Source of the DNA: an uncultured Cryomorphaceae bacterium
GTDB taxonomy: Bacteria > Bacteroidota > Bacteroidia > Flavobacteriales > Schleiferiaceae
Assembly: GCA_937120475.1 (NCBI GenBank)
Contig: CAKZJV010000007.1
Span: 1,628,068-1,692,067, forward strand
Reading direction: 5' to 3'
Length of the DNA: 64,000 nt
A program made the translations under genes and the position numbers. Below are positions 15,342 to 24,459 of the stretch, piece by piece. The notes below the pieces were generated by a model, which worked only from the letters and a program-made list of their open reading frames with translations, did no database searches and was not told the DNA's origin. Numbering within the stretch: the first letter of the stretch is position 1; every line of letters starts with the position of its first letter.

Positions 15342-16649
15342 ATGGAAGAATTTAATCTGGAACACTGGGCAAGAGACTGGTTTCTTGAAAAAGGAGTAAC
15401 CGAACAAACGGCATCTTATTTAACCCTGGCACTGGATGTAGTGCTGCTTGTACTAATTAGCCTGATAGCCGATTTCATTGCCCGCAGGATCATCATGGGC
15501 TTTGTAAGCTCCTACGTAAAGCGTTCCAAGAATGATTATGACGATATCTTCCTGGAGAAAAAAGTTTTTTCAGGCCTTTCGCACCTGGTACCGGCACTGA
15601 TTATTTACTACACGCTACCCTGGTTGCTGGATGGTATAGTAATCTCCGTGGATATCTTTCTAAAGATTATCAACATCTACATGATCATCATTTTCCTGAT
15701 GGTGATCGCCCGTTTTTTAAGAAGCCTCGAATACATAGGTTTACGTACCGAACGCTTTGAAGGTAAGCCCATTAGCAGTTACATACAGGTTTTTATACTT
15801 ACCAGCTATATTATCGGTGGTATATTGATCATTTCCATGATTATTGGCCGTAGCCCGCTCACCATTCTTACCGCCTTTGGTGCGGCCACCGCGGTTATTC
15901 TTCTAATCTTCAGGGATACAATTCTGGGCCTGGTGGCCAGCATTCAAATTGCTGCCAATGATATGGTTCGCCTGGGAGATTGGGTGAGCCTGGATAAATA
16001 CGGGGCCGATGGGGATGTGATTGACATTAACCTTACCTCAGTAAAAGTCCGTAACTGGGATAAAACCATTACCACGGTGCCTACTTACTCATTCATAGCC
16101 GACTCCTTTAAAAACTGGCGCGGAATGCAGGCTATGGGCATCAGGCGCATCAAACGTTCCATAAATATCGATATCAGCTCTATTAAGTTTGTTAGTGATG
16201 ACATGCGCGACCGTTTTTTGAAATACCAACGGGTGAGTGATTATGTAAAACAAAGGCAAACTGAGATTGACCAGTTTAACCAGGAAACCAAAGCTGACAA
16301 ATCGGAACTGATCAATGGCCGCCACATGACGAACATTGGGGTTTTCAGGCGTTATGCCCTCCGCTATCTGGAGGAGCATCCAAAGATTGATCAAAAGGAA
16401 ACCGTTATGGTTCGGCAACTGCAACCTACCGAGGAGGGTCTTCCTCTGGAAATCTATGCTTTTAGCAGTGATATTGCCTGGGTAAACTACGAGAATATTC
16501 AGGCGGACATTTTTGACCACTTGATTGCTGCCGTAGAGAAGTTTGACCTGCGTATTTTCCAGAACCCTTCAGGAACTGATTTTAAAACACTCCAGCTCAG
16601 GGATGAAGTGGACGACCCTTCCAACGAAAGTTCTTCCCAAAAAGAATAA
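15342..16649 (+). CDS. Mechanosensitive ion channel family protein (MscS superfamily, YbdG-like)
   Basis: The 435-residue inner-membrane protein has about five membrane helices (about 25-45, 78-98, 103-125, 150-175, 180-205). The last carries the Gly/Ala-rich pore helix of MscS channels (G-A-A-T-A-V-I-L-L-I-F-R-D). The beta domain follows (D-M-V-R-L-G-D-W-V-S-L, about 218-228), then a cytoplasmic part with T-T-V-P-T-Y-S-F. Length and insertions fit the YbdG/YnaI-like branch rather than small MscS. It likely releases osmolytes on hypo-osmotic shock. The 3' end overlaps the convergent glycosyltransferase gene by 53 bp. Confidence 0.92.
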   Translation: MEEFNLEHWARDWFLEKGVTEQTASYLTLALDVVLLVLISLIADFIARRIIMGFVSSYVKRSKNDYDDIFLEKKVFSGLSHLVPALIIYYTLPWLLDGIVISVDIFLKIINIYMIIIFLMVIARFLRSLEYIGLRTERFEGKPISSYIQVFILTSYIIGGILIISMIIGRSPLTILTAFGAATAVILLIFRDTILGLVASIQIAANDMVRLGDWVSLDKYGADGDVIDINLTSVKVRNWDKTITTVPTYSFIADSFKNWRGMQAMGIRRIKRSINIDISSIKFVSDDMRDRFLKYQRVSDYVKQRQTEIDQFNQETKADKSELINGRHMTNIGVFRRYALRYLEEHPKIDQKETVMVRQLQPTEEGLPLEIYAFSSDIAWVNYENIQADIFDHLIAAVEKFDLRIFQNPSGTDFKTLQLRDEVDDPSNESSSQKE

Positions 16650-17709
16650 GGATGCCGGAGCCCACGATGTAAAAAGGGTACAACAAGGCTATTAGAAGAA
16701 ACCCTCTTAGGAGATGTACTTGCCCGGTTTGCCGGGCATATCTTTTGGTCAGAAGGTATTCCGGTGCAGACTTAAAGCCCAGCAGGGCCACAAAAATCCA
16801 GATGAAATCGAGGGATATAAATAGACCGGCCATAAAACAAAGTACAAGTATGCTGTTTTCAGCAGCCACCAGGTACGCAATCCTTTGGGCCGCTTTCATA
16901 GGATAGGATGGTGTTTTACCTCCCCAGCGGACACGCTGAAAAATAAAATCCCTGAAACGCTCCGGTGCCGTTGTTACCACCATGGCCGGGAGGTTTAAAA
17001 CCACCTGCTGCCGGTTTTCAAGAGCGAGCTTCTGCACAAAAAAAACGTCATCGCCACTGGCCCAGGCCTCCTTACCAGGATGATATTTCAACCAACTCCC
17101 TTTCCGGTATGCCAGATTGGCTCCGTTCGACATGACCGGCAACCCCCTTTGAATCAATGCGGCCCCACTTGCCTGCAATGAAAGAAATTCAAGGCAATAC
17201 AATTTTTGTAGCGTACGGCTACCTTTCATTTTTACAGTACCACAGCTGGCCAAAACCTGGCTGTTTTCGAAAGGCATCACCGCTTTTTGAACCCAGTCCC
17301 TTGCCGGAACGCAATCCGCATCGGTTTGAAGAATCAAGTCAAAACGCGTATTCTGAACTCCTTTCATAAGGGCCGCTTTTTTACCGGTGGATTGATCGAG
17401 GTGAAGAAGTTGCACGTTCAGATCACCAAACCGTTTTTGGAAGTCTTCAATTATGGCTACGCTTTCATCCTCGGAGTGATCATTTATCAAAACCACCTCC
17501 ATTTTTGTGAGAGGGTACAATTGCTGTGAAAGTGCGGTTAATAATGTAGAAAGGTGCTCTTTCTCATTGCGAAATGGGATCACCACTGATACTTCCGGGC
17601 TAAAGGAAGATTCCCATCTCTTGATTTTTTTTAGAGCCGGTATCAGCCACCCTATAAAAACAAAATAAGCGAGGCTAAGCAACAGGGCTATGAAAAGGAA
17701 TATGGCCAT
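16597..17709 (-). CDS. Membrane-bound glycosyltransferase family 2 protein
   Basis: The 370-residue protein has an N-terminal membrane helix (about 2-24), then a GT-A domain. The GT-A domain carries V-S-V-V-I-P-F-R-N-E (about 39-48), the nucleotide-binding I-N-D-H-S-E-D-E, the D-A-D metal motif in Q-T-D-A-D-C-V-P (about 131-138), and an R-V-R-W-G-G-K motif (about 239-245) where processive-like GT2s have their QxxRW. Two or three C-terminal helices end the protein. It probably adds a sugar to a lipid-linked acceptor at the cytoplasmic face; the sugar is unknown. It is transcribed divergently from ruvC with a 36-bp gap. Confidence 0.9.
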   Translation of the reverse strand: MAIFLFIALLLSLAYFVFIGWLIPALKKIKRWESSFSPEVSVVIPFRNEKEHLSTLLTALSQQLYPLTKMEVVLINDHSEDESVAIIEDFQKRFGDLNVQLLHLDQSTGKKAALMKGVQNTRFDLILQTDADCVPARDWVQKAVMPFENSQVLASCGTVKMKGSRTLQKLYCLEFLSLQASGAALIQRGLPVMSNGANLAYRKGSWLKYHPGKEAWASGDDVFFVQKLALENRQQVVLNLPAMVVTTAPERFRDFIFQRVRWGGKTPSYPMKAAQRIAYLVAAENSILVLCFMAGLFISLDFIWIFVALLGFKSAPEYLLTKRYARQTGQVHLLRGFLLIALLYPFYIVGSGILILFGKNFRWKGRPLHP

Positions 17710-17745
17710 GAGCCGTCAAAATTAATCCATTATTTTAGTGGCGGC

Positions 17746-18306
17746 ATGGAAAAGGAAAAAGTGATTTTGGGAGTGGACCCCGGCACCAATATTTTGGGCT
17801 ACGGAATTATCAAGGTGCGGGGTAATGTTATAGAGGTACTCACTTTAGGGGTAATTATGCTGAATAAACTACCCAATCATGCCAGCAAGTTAAAGTCCAT
17901 TTTTGAAAAGGTGAGTAGCCTGGTAGAGCAGTATTTGCCGGACGAAATGGCCGTTGAGGCTCCATTTTTTGGAAAAAACGTACAAAGTATGCTTAAGCTG
18001 GGCCGGGCACAAGGTGTAATTATGGCGGCAGGGCTAAGCCGGGGCATACCTATAGAAGAGTATTCGCCACGAACGATCAAACAATCCATAACCGGTAAGG
18101 GTAGCGCAAGCAAAGAGCAGGTAGCCTCCATGCTTGAGAGCATATTGAAAACGCGAATTGAAACCCGCTATATGGATGCTTCCGATGGCCTGGCGGCTGC
18201 CCTGTGCCATCATTTTCAATCTTCATCACCCTTGGGGAAAATGGGAAATGGTAAAGGCTGGGGACAGTTCATTAAAAACAACCCCGACCGTGTTTCAGGA
18301 AAGTAG
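17746..18306 (+). CDS. ruvC: Crossover junction endodeoxyribonuclease RuvC
   Basis: RuvC cuts Holliday junctions together with RuvAB in recombination repair. The 186-residue protein has the G-V-D-P-G-T-N start of the RNase H-like fold with catalytic Asp11, the second acidic residue in M-A-V-E-A-P-F-F (about Glu71), the G-R-A-Q-G-V motif, and C-terminal acids in D-A-S-D-G-L-A (about 143-149). Length and spacing are normal. It is a single gene here, with no ruvA or ruvB nearby; its stop is 2 bp from the convergent HIT gene stop. Confidence 0.96.
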   Translation: MEKEKVILGVDPGTNILGYGIIKVRGNVIEVLTLGVIMLNKLPNHASKLKSIFEKVSSLVEQYLPDEMAVEAPFFGKNVQSMLKLGRAQGVIMAAGLSRGIPIEEYSPRTIKQSITGKGSASKEQVASMLESILKTRIETRYMDASDGLAAALCHHFQSSSPLGKMGNGKGWGQFIKNNPDRVSGK

Positions 18307-18308
18307 GG

Positions 18309-18701
18309 TCAAAATTCGCTCCTGATCTTCTCCGCGGTGTTGGCCAACTCCTCTTGGGTAAAAGTTAGTTTAGGTCGGCTGAAATTAATATCCTGAACGC
18401 TATTGATAGGGATAAGGTGAATATGGGCATGCGGAACTTCCAGGCCTATCACCGCCACCCCCACCCGCTTACAGGGAATGGCTTTACCCACCGCATGCGC
18501 TACCTCACGTGCGAAGGCCCACAGATCTTTATGATCATCCACCGGTATATCAAAAATGTAATCTACCTCCTTTTTAGGAATTACCAGGGTATGGCCCTCG
18601 TGAAGGGGGTTGATATCTAAAAAAGCAAGATAGTTCTCATTTTCAGCTACCTTATGGCTGGAAATTTCCCCGGCTACGATTTTTGAAAAGATACTACTCA
18701 T
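18309..18701 (-). CDS. HIT family protein (histidine-triad nucleotide hydrolase)
   Basis: The 130-residue protein has the family's start (S-I-F-S-K-I-V-A-G-E-I-S), the I-N-P-L-H-E-G-H-T-L-V-I-P-K block, and the H-A-H-I-H-L-I-P triad near residues 96-103, whose central His is the nucleophile. HIT proteins hydrolyse adenosine phosphoramidates or dinucleotides; the precise substrate is not predictable. It starts 5 bp after greA ends, so greA and this gene form an operon. Confidence 0.93.
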   Translation of the reverse strand: MSSIFSKIVAGEISSHKVAENENYLAFLDINPLHEGHTLVIPKKEVDYIFDIPVDDHKDLWAFAREVAHAVGKAIPCKRVGVAVIGLEVPHAHIHLIPINSVQDINFSRPKLTFTQEELANTAEKIRSEF

Positions 18702-18706
18702 ACCAC

Positions 18707-19183
18707 TTAGTCCATACTTATATTTTCTATCTCAAAGGTCATTTTACCAGCGGGTACCTGGATTTCCACCATGTCGCCCACCTTTTTACCCATTAAACCT
18801 TTGCCGATAGGTGAATTCACCGAAATTTTGCCACTCTTCAGATCTGATTCAGATTCTGAAACCAGTTTATACTTCATTTTGGCTTTATTGGCCGTATTCA
18901 TAATGGTTACGGTGGATAGCACCATCACTTTAGAAGTATCCAGTTTAGAGCTGTCCAAAACACGGGCATTGGAAAGGGTTTCTTCCAATTTACTGATCTT
19001 CATTTCCAGCAAGCCCTGGGCTTCCTTGGCCGCATCGTATTCCGCATTTTCGGAAAGATCTCCTTTATCGCGTGCTTCCGCAATTTGTTGTGAAATGGCG
19101 GGACGCTCCACACTTTTCATATGCTCCAGTTCGTCCTTCAGCTTTTGCAAGCCCTCCTTGGTGAAGTAATTAATGTTTGCCAT
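18707..19183 (-). CDS. greA: Transcription elongation factor GreA
   Basis: GreA rescues backtracked RNA polymerase by stimulating transcript cleavage. The 158-residue protein has the N-terminal antiparallel coiled coil (residues about 8-75, including R-P-x-I-S-Q-Q-I-A-E-A-R-D-K-G-D-L-S-E-N, with the acidic tip at D-L-S-E-N-A-E-Y) and the C-terminal FKBP-like domain with N-S-P-I-G-K-G-L-M-G-K-K-V-G-D. It is first gene of a greA-HIT operon. Confidence 0.96.
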   Translation of the reverse strand: MANINYFTKEGLQKLKDELEHMKSVERPAISQQIAEARDKGDLSENAEYDAAKEAQGLLEMKISKLEETLSNARVLDSSKLDTSKVMVLSTVTIMNTANKAKMKYKLVSESESDLKSGKISVNSPIGKGLMGKKVGDMVEIQVPAGKMTFEIENISMD

Positions 19184-19198
19184 AGTCTATTGGTTAAA

Positions 19199-19233
19199 AA
19201 CAGAAAAAGACCACAAAATGGTCTTTTTCTGTT
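19199..19233. terminator. Rho-independent terminator downstream of the PorV/PorQ-like gene
   Basis: AACAGAAAAAGACCA pairs with TGGTCTTTTTCTGTT (perfect 15-bp stem, 5-nt loop), with T-rich arms in both directions. On the minus strand it follows the PorV/PorQ-like stop by about 34 bp and precedes greA. Confidence 0.8.
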
Positions 19234-19236
19234 ATG

Positions 19237-19244
19237 CAAAGATA
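19237..19244 (-). promoter_or_regulatory. Possible -7 box of the greA promoter
   Basis: TATCTTTG on the minus strand matches TAnnTTTG. A TTG exists 25 nt upstream, longer than the usual spacing. If used, transcription would begin inside the terminator hairpin at 19199-19233. Confidence 0.35.
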
Positions 19245-19266
19245 AAAAATCTATTCTACGCTTCTC

Positions 19267-20307
19267 TTACAAAGAGAATTGCACGCCTAAAGAGTGTACT
19301 CCATTAAAAGGATTCGTTGCACGGTAGGAATAGTCCAAGGCGAACTTGGTACCCGAGTCACCCAAAGGAACCGCCAGAGTAGCTCCAGCACTCAAACCGG
19401 TGAACACTGAAGTTTGCTGCTCATAAACGCGGTTATCAAAAATGGTGTACCCTACTCTTACGCCTACAATTTCCTTCACCATATACTGGGCACCCACGGT
19501 ATATTGATCCTTCTCAAAGGAGTTGGATTGGAATGCTGCGGCAAAGGTCAGCACCTGCGAATCAAAGATGAAATCATAGCTACCTCCCAAACTGAGGTTG
19601 GTAGGCAATTCAAAGGTGGCACTGCGCTCTTCATAAGCCTGCACATAACCTCCCTGGGGTACAGTGAGGTTAACACCCTTACCGTTACCTGAGTAAGAAA
19701 CAGCCGGACCTACATTTTTAAGGGTAATTCCGAATTTCAGTTGTTTATCCTTACCGGTAACATATTGCACACCCGCGTCAAAACAAAGGGCGTTTACGCT
19801 GAGGTTGTCCGATGATTGTGAAAACAACTTAATGTTAACCCCTCCGTAAATACTTTCAGTAAACTTCTGGGCATAACTAAGACCAATCGTTACTGCGCTA
19901 GGGTTAATGGTACCGATACCTCCGTCAGGGTTGGCTTCAGTAGTGCGTTCCCACTCACCGTAGTCCAAGCCCACGAAGCTGGCTCCCAAAACACCGTTAG
20001 AACCAACCTTTTGGTTAAAACCGGCCGAGCTGATGGTAATACCACCACCTACCAGCCACTGCGTACTGGTAAATCCAACATCGGTTCTGCGGGTTTGTGC
20101 GGTTCCGGCAATATTCAAAAAGCTGGCTTCAACACCTTGAACTCCGGCAATATTTACTCCTCCCCATCCCGAAGATCGGGCCCACGGATTGATCAGCAAT
20201 TCAGAGGCTCCTGCCGAACCCGAACGTTGTGGGTTACCAGCTTCCACCTGACCTGCTATCAAAAGGGATGCAGAGAGTACAATTATTTTTCTTACAGATT
20301 TCTTCAT
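19267..20307 (-). CDS. PorV/PorQ family outer membrane protein
   Basis: The 346-residue protein has a signal peptide (M-K-K-S-V-R-K-I, cleavage after V-E-A). It then begins with G-S-A-G-A-S-E-L-L-I-N-P-W-A-R and A-S-F-L-N-I-A-G-T-A, the conserved N-terminal pattern of PorV/PorQ/FadL-like 14-strand barrels in Bacteroidota. The rest alternates amphipathic strands with Gly/Ser loops and ends in Phe-Ser-Leu. PorV shuttles T9SS cargo to the cell surface; paralogues of this family are common and their clients unknown. It is third in an operon after a TonB receptor and a 1368-aa secreted protein (18-bp gap), so it may serve that neighbour. Confidence 0.85.
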   Translation of the reverse strand: MKKSVRKIIVLSASLLIAGQVEAGNPQRSGSAGASELLINPWARSSGWGGVNIAGVQGVEASFLNIAGTAQTRRTDVGFTSTQWLVGGGITISSAGFNQKVGSNGVLGASFVGLDYGEWERTTEANPDGGIGTINPSAVTIGLSYAQKFTESIYGGVNIKLFSQSSDNLSVNALCFDAGVQYVTGKDKQLKFGITLKNVGPAVSYSGNGKGVNLTVPQGGYVQAYEERSATFELPTNLSLGGSYDFIFDSQVLTFAAAFQSNSFEKDQYTVGAQYMVKEIVGVRVGYTIFDNRVYEQQTSVFTGLSAGATLAVPLGDSGTKFALDYSYRATNPFNGVHSLGVQFSL

Positions 20308-20325
20308 CTCCTGATTCTTGAAATT

Positions 20326-23300
20326 TTAGAATGCATTTAAGTCAACCGGTCTCAAGGTACCCATCCACTTAATTACTTTTTCACCAATTGGCCCGGCATC
20401 AATGTGGATTAAGTAAATACCACTGGCGATGGGCACGTTGAAATCGTTCTTAAGATCCCACTCTGTAAAAGTGAGACTATTATCCTTGTTGATCGTTCGA
20501 ACCAGGGTACCATTGGACATGAAAATACTGATCTTACAGGTTTCAGGAAGATTGGTGATTTTCACAATGTTATCCAACTGGCTGTCCTCATATTGAGAGG
20601 AACCGTTATAAGGGTTAGGAACTACCCTGATTAAATCCAAAGCTTCATTGGCCACGGAAAGCACCCTTTTCTCGGGAGCGTAACCCTGCGTTGAGAATAA
20701 ATATTCCGGATTGCCATCGTTAGGACGATCAATCTCAAATTCTCCATTGTAGTAAGTTCCCTGGTAAGGTTTACCCATACGCAATGAAACTTTCGTTTCC
20801 GTTGGGATACCGGCATAACTATCGAAGTTATACTGGCTGCTGGTAAGCAGTGGGAAGCCGATCCAGTACATACTTCCGAAAACGGTTTGCTGGTTTCGGA
20901 AGGAAGGTGTACCCGCACCGGTAAGCATGCTGTTTACCTGAGTGTAAATTGGGAAGTTAGTGATACTATCACCCCGGTAGGTCATATCCACCCAGTTAAA
21001 GTTGATCCTTACCGAATCAGCAAAAACATATACTGCATGCATACCGCCCAGAGCCCAGCCGTTGAGGGGGCGAAATAAATTGGCTGAAGGATTCCATAGC
21101 ATATCATCACCGTTCTCACTCTTCAACCAGGAAGATTCACCGAAGGCCATATTCAGCCTGCGACCGGTTTCAACGTTGATTGCGTAGCCGGGGAAGTAAC
21201 TCCAACCGGTAGGATCAGCGTTAGTAGGATCGGGTACAAGGCCTCCATTACCATCTTTACTAAGGGTAGTACCGGCCCGGAGCGTAAACGTAGGTCTTCC
21301 ACCCTCATTAGCCTCGGCCACATTTCCTAATTCAAATACAGGGCAACGCGTCCATTTGCTCTGATCACCGGTAATTACTACATCCACATTTCCAATATCG
21401 GCTACGGGATACATACTGGTAAAGTTTCCTTGCCTAAGTGCAAAACCACCTGATCGTGTACTTTCTACATAAGGCTCAGCACTCGCATAGGCTGCCGGGG
21501 CCCACGTACCGTTCAATATAGTTTCAAAAGCACCACGGGGGTCGCTTCTTCCGGTGGCACTGTAATCATCGTAAGGAGAACGGGTAGTAGCACTGATACC
21601 CTGAGTACCGGCTAATATCCAGTTAACCGGAGTTTGCGTGTCATCATCCTCAACACCGGTCAACCAATCCAGGCTTGGATTTTCATAAACAATTTCTCCG
21701 CCAATAACTCCATTGTTAGATGCTCCGTCAGGATCACCACTTCCGGGTCTTTCCTGGTTGAGTATCTCAATTGAAATTCCCAGGGTGTCGATGATCTGTT
21801 CTCCCAGGAAGGAAATGTCATAAGCTGAAGAATCAATAACTCCGCCATCCGATTCATCGTAAATGTACCAACGGGCATTTTCAGTTCCATCGGTAAAGGT
21901 TAGGCGGTACGTTCCCGCGGTAACGCTGGTAGGATCCACAATCTTCACCGTAAAGGGACCTGATCCCGGTAAATACTGGATTTCATTATTGGTAAGATTG
22001 AAAACAATATCATCTTCTGATTCCTGGGTAATTCTAAGGAAGTTACCCCCGTTACCGGCACCATCCAATCGGGTAATATCTACCTCATCACCATAAGAGG
22101 CATTAAGGCGGGTACCATCATTACGTACCTCAGGTTTGCTGGGAATAGCCAAATAAGGTTTTTGTCCGTTACCGATTTTCCTACCGGCCAGGTAGGGCTC
22201 TTTTTGTGAAGGAGCCGAAAGATTCCTCGGATCAGCTTCTTCAAACTGGTTTTGAGCATAGGCAATTACATAATAGTAATACTCCCTGTTATTAACCAGT
22301 CTGCGATCTCCTTCCGCAAAGGCATCTTCCGTAAAGCGGTAGGTTAGCTCAATACCTGTATTGTTCGCCTCGATGGTCATATCCATGGGCACCAAAGCCC
22401 CGTTTTCCAGACTTTGATCAATGGTAAAGTTTACCAACTGGCCCACATCATTTTTGAGATCGCTTTGCGCCACCAAACGGGATTGTTGTGTATTGTATAA
22501 TTGGTCAGGGCTAATATCCGGACCGTCAACCTGGAATATCTGGAATCCCTCAAAGCGATAGCTGAAGTAACCCGCTGCAATAGCACTGTCCACCTGAGCA
22601 TCGTCCCAGATGTCATTACCGAATTCGTCCTTTGGAATAGCGATAGCGGGATCTAATTGATCGTAGCCGATAAGCTGTGGATTAAAAGCGTTCTTCAATT
22701 TAAAGATAAGCTCACGATCCAACTCCACTATCTCCACCTCCATAGGAGCTGCGGTTGAAGGACCATCTAATATCTGGAAGCAATTGTCAAATAATTGCTG
22801 AGCCTTATCATCCGCCAGGATCACATCGTTTACCGAGGCAAAAAGGTCGGTACTGTTAAAGTTACGGGCCCACACCACTCCGGTAGTAATAAAGTTAAGG
22901 GCACCGGGCGCCAGGCTAAAAGGTCCGGCTGTGTGCAAACCACGTTTGTCCGCATCGTTATCCGGGGACTCCCACCAGCCACCATTTCCTATAGGTGCTG
23001 AGGGTTCATAAGCCCCGGTGGTATCAAACGAAAGTCCGGGATAAGCAAAGAAAGTTTTCTGTCCACTACCATCCGGGGTAAAACCGTCACCATTAGCAGT
23101 GCTTCCTTTACCAGAGGGAGTTTCAATTACCAGCGGATTACCGTTTTTCCAGTTTACGGTAAGATAGTTGTAAAACTCACGGGCTACGGCAGGGTCATTG
23201 GTGTTTTGTACACCACCACTACCGGTACGGTTGTAATACATGAAACCGGACATAATGATACGTTCGTTAATACCCAGATCAGGATTTTCATCCACACAGG

Positions 23301-24432
23301 TATCGCCACGTTTAATGCCATCTACACATCCATCACGATCATTATCCAAACCATCATAATAGTCGGCAAAAGGGCCCTGAAAGAAGTCGAAACCAACGGC
23401 CGGAGGATTTAAACCGTAACCTAGAGGTCCGGAGTCATTAGCCCTTGCATTGTAACAATATCCCAATCCACGGGCAATGTCACAACCAATAATATCGTCA
23501 TCGGAATTACCCAAATCCGGGTCAAACCACGTTCCGAAGAAGGTAGAGTCCAAACGGAAAGTGGATTTATTGATAATCCGGTAATTATTGAAGGTCATGT
23601 TGTTGATCTCATCATTAGAAGCGAAGGCAAAAGCTTGCGCCCTAATTTCAAATCCCAAGGCCCCGGCCTGGGTTTCGGTATGCACATTACCACGGTCATT
23701 GTAAACCCACCAAATAGTTTCATCACCGTAAAGCAGATCTACCTCTTTTTTCTGGCAATCGAACTGACGTTCGAGGTCATAGCCGGGGTAGTCGAACTCC
23801 CATTCATAAACACCGGGAGTACCATTTGAGTCTTGTTCAAAATAAGGTGCAAGTTTATTGCGCAGGCCTCCATTAATACCATTACCCGGCCATTCGCGAA
23901 TCACCTGGGGAACATTTCCTTCGTATCCGGGGAAACGGTCGGCAGCATCACAGCTTGGATCACCTTTACAGATCAACCATTGACGGTGCAAATCCACCTG
24001 GTCTCTGTAGATTAGCCAGTGACGGTCGTAATTATTACAGGTTTGGGCATCGGTACTGGCTTCTTCATTCAAAGGGCCGGGCCAAAAGTCAACTCCTCTC
24101 TGACGGTAGGTCATGGCCGCCAGTTTTAACTGACCGGCCTCGTCAAAACCTCCCAGCCATAAGGAACCGGCAAACATTGAGTGTTTACCACTTCCCTTGG
24201 GAACTTCGTATCGGGCGTTATCCAAATCCCACCACATATCTCCACTACCGAGGATCAGGGCACGTACGTTATTGATACTCAAATCCTGGTCGGATATGGA
24301 AGGTTGACAGTCTTCTGCCAATGCCTTCATTACCGATTTCTTGTTTGATGTACCTTTTGGAGGGTATTCCCGTGCTTGCACGATAACACCGCATACCATT
24401 AAAACTGCGAGTATTAAATTCTTTGCCTTCAT
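20326..24432 (-). CDS. Large secreted protein with C-terminal T9SS-like domain, partner of TonB receptor and PorV-like barrel
   Basis: The 1368-residue protein has a signal peptide (M-K-A-K-N-L-I-L, cleavage near V-Q-A). It has no recognised enzymatic domain but is rich in Asp/Gly/Asn/Tyr, including a D-G-L-D-N-D-R-D-G-C-V-D-G stretch (about residues 363-375) that looks like Ca-binding loops. The last ~100 residues begin R-V-V-P-N-P-Y-N and run through an Ig-like module with G-I-Y-L-I-H-I-D-A, related to T9SS type A/FlgD-like C-terminal domains. Export to the surface is therefore likely. It sits between a TonB receptor (27 bp upstream) and a PorV/PorQ-like barrel (18 bp downstream). Function unknown. 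Confidence 0.8.
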   Translation of the reverse strand: MKAKNLILAVLMVCGVIVQAREYPPKGTSNKKSVMKALAEDCQPSISDQDLSINNVRALILGSGDMWWDLDNARYEVPKGSGKHSMFAGSLWLGGFDEAGQLKLAAMTYRQRGVDFWPGPLNEEASTDAQTCNNYDRHWLIYRDQVDLHRQWLICKGDPSCDAADRFPGYEGNVPQVIREWPGNGINGGLRNKLAPYFEQDSNGTPGVYEWEFDYPGYDLERQFDCQKKEVDLLYGDETIWWVYNDRGNVHTETQAGALGFEIRAQAFAFASNDEINNMTFNNYRIINKSTFRLDSTFFGTWFDPDLGNSDDDIIGCDIARGLGYCYNARANDSGPLGYGLNPPAVGFDFFQGPFADYYDGLDNDRDGCVDGIKRGDTCVDENPDLGINERIIMSGFMYYNRTGSGGVQNTNDPAVAREFYNYLTVNWKNGNPLVIETPSGKGSTANGDGFTPDGSGQKTFFAYPGLSFDTTGAYEPSAPIGNGGWWESPDNDADKRGLHTAGPFSLAPGALNFITTGVVWARNFNSTDLFASVNDVILADDKAQQLFDNCFQILDGPSTAAPMEVEIVELDRELIFKLKNAFNPQLIGYDQLDPAIAIPKDEFGNDIWDDAQVDSAIAAGYFSYRFEGFQIFQVDGPDISPDQLYNTQQSRLVAQSDLKNDVGQLVNFTIDQSLENGALVPMDMTIEANNTGIELTYRFTEDAFAEGDRRLVNNREYYYYVIAYAQNQFEEADPRNLSAPSQKEPYLAGRKIGNGQKPYLAIPSKPEVRNDGTRLNASYGDEVDITRLDGAGNGGNFLRITQESEDDIVFNLTNNEIQYLPGSGPFTVKIVDPTSVTAGTYRLTFTDGTENARWYIYDESDGGVIDSSAYDISFLGEQIIDTLGISIEILNQERPGSGDPDGASNNGVIGGEIVYENPSLDWLTGVEDDDTQTPVNWILAGTQGISATTRSPYDDYSATGRSDPRGAFETILNGTWAPAAYASAEPYVESTRSGGFALRQGNFTSMYPVADIGNVDVVITGDQSKWTRCPVFELGNVAEANEGGRPTFTLRAGTTLSKDGNGGLVPDPTNADPTGWSYFPGYAINVETGRRLNMAFGESSWLKSENGDDMLWNPSANLFRPLNGWALGGMHAVYVFADSVRINFNWVDMTYRGDSITNFPIYTQVNSMLTGAGTPSFRNQQTVFGSMYWIGFPLLTSSQYNFDSYAGIPTETKVSLRMGKPYQGTYYNGEFEIDRPNDGNPEYLFSTQGYAPEKRVLSVANEALDLIRVVPNPYNGSSQYEDSQLDNIVKITNLPETCKISIFMSNGTLVRTINKDNSLTFTEWDLKNDFNVPIASGIYLIHIDAGPIGEKVIKWMGTLRPVDLNAF

Positions 24433-24459
24433 AAATCTTTAAATCTAAACTACTTGCTA

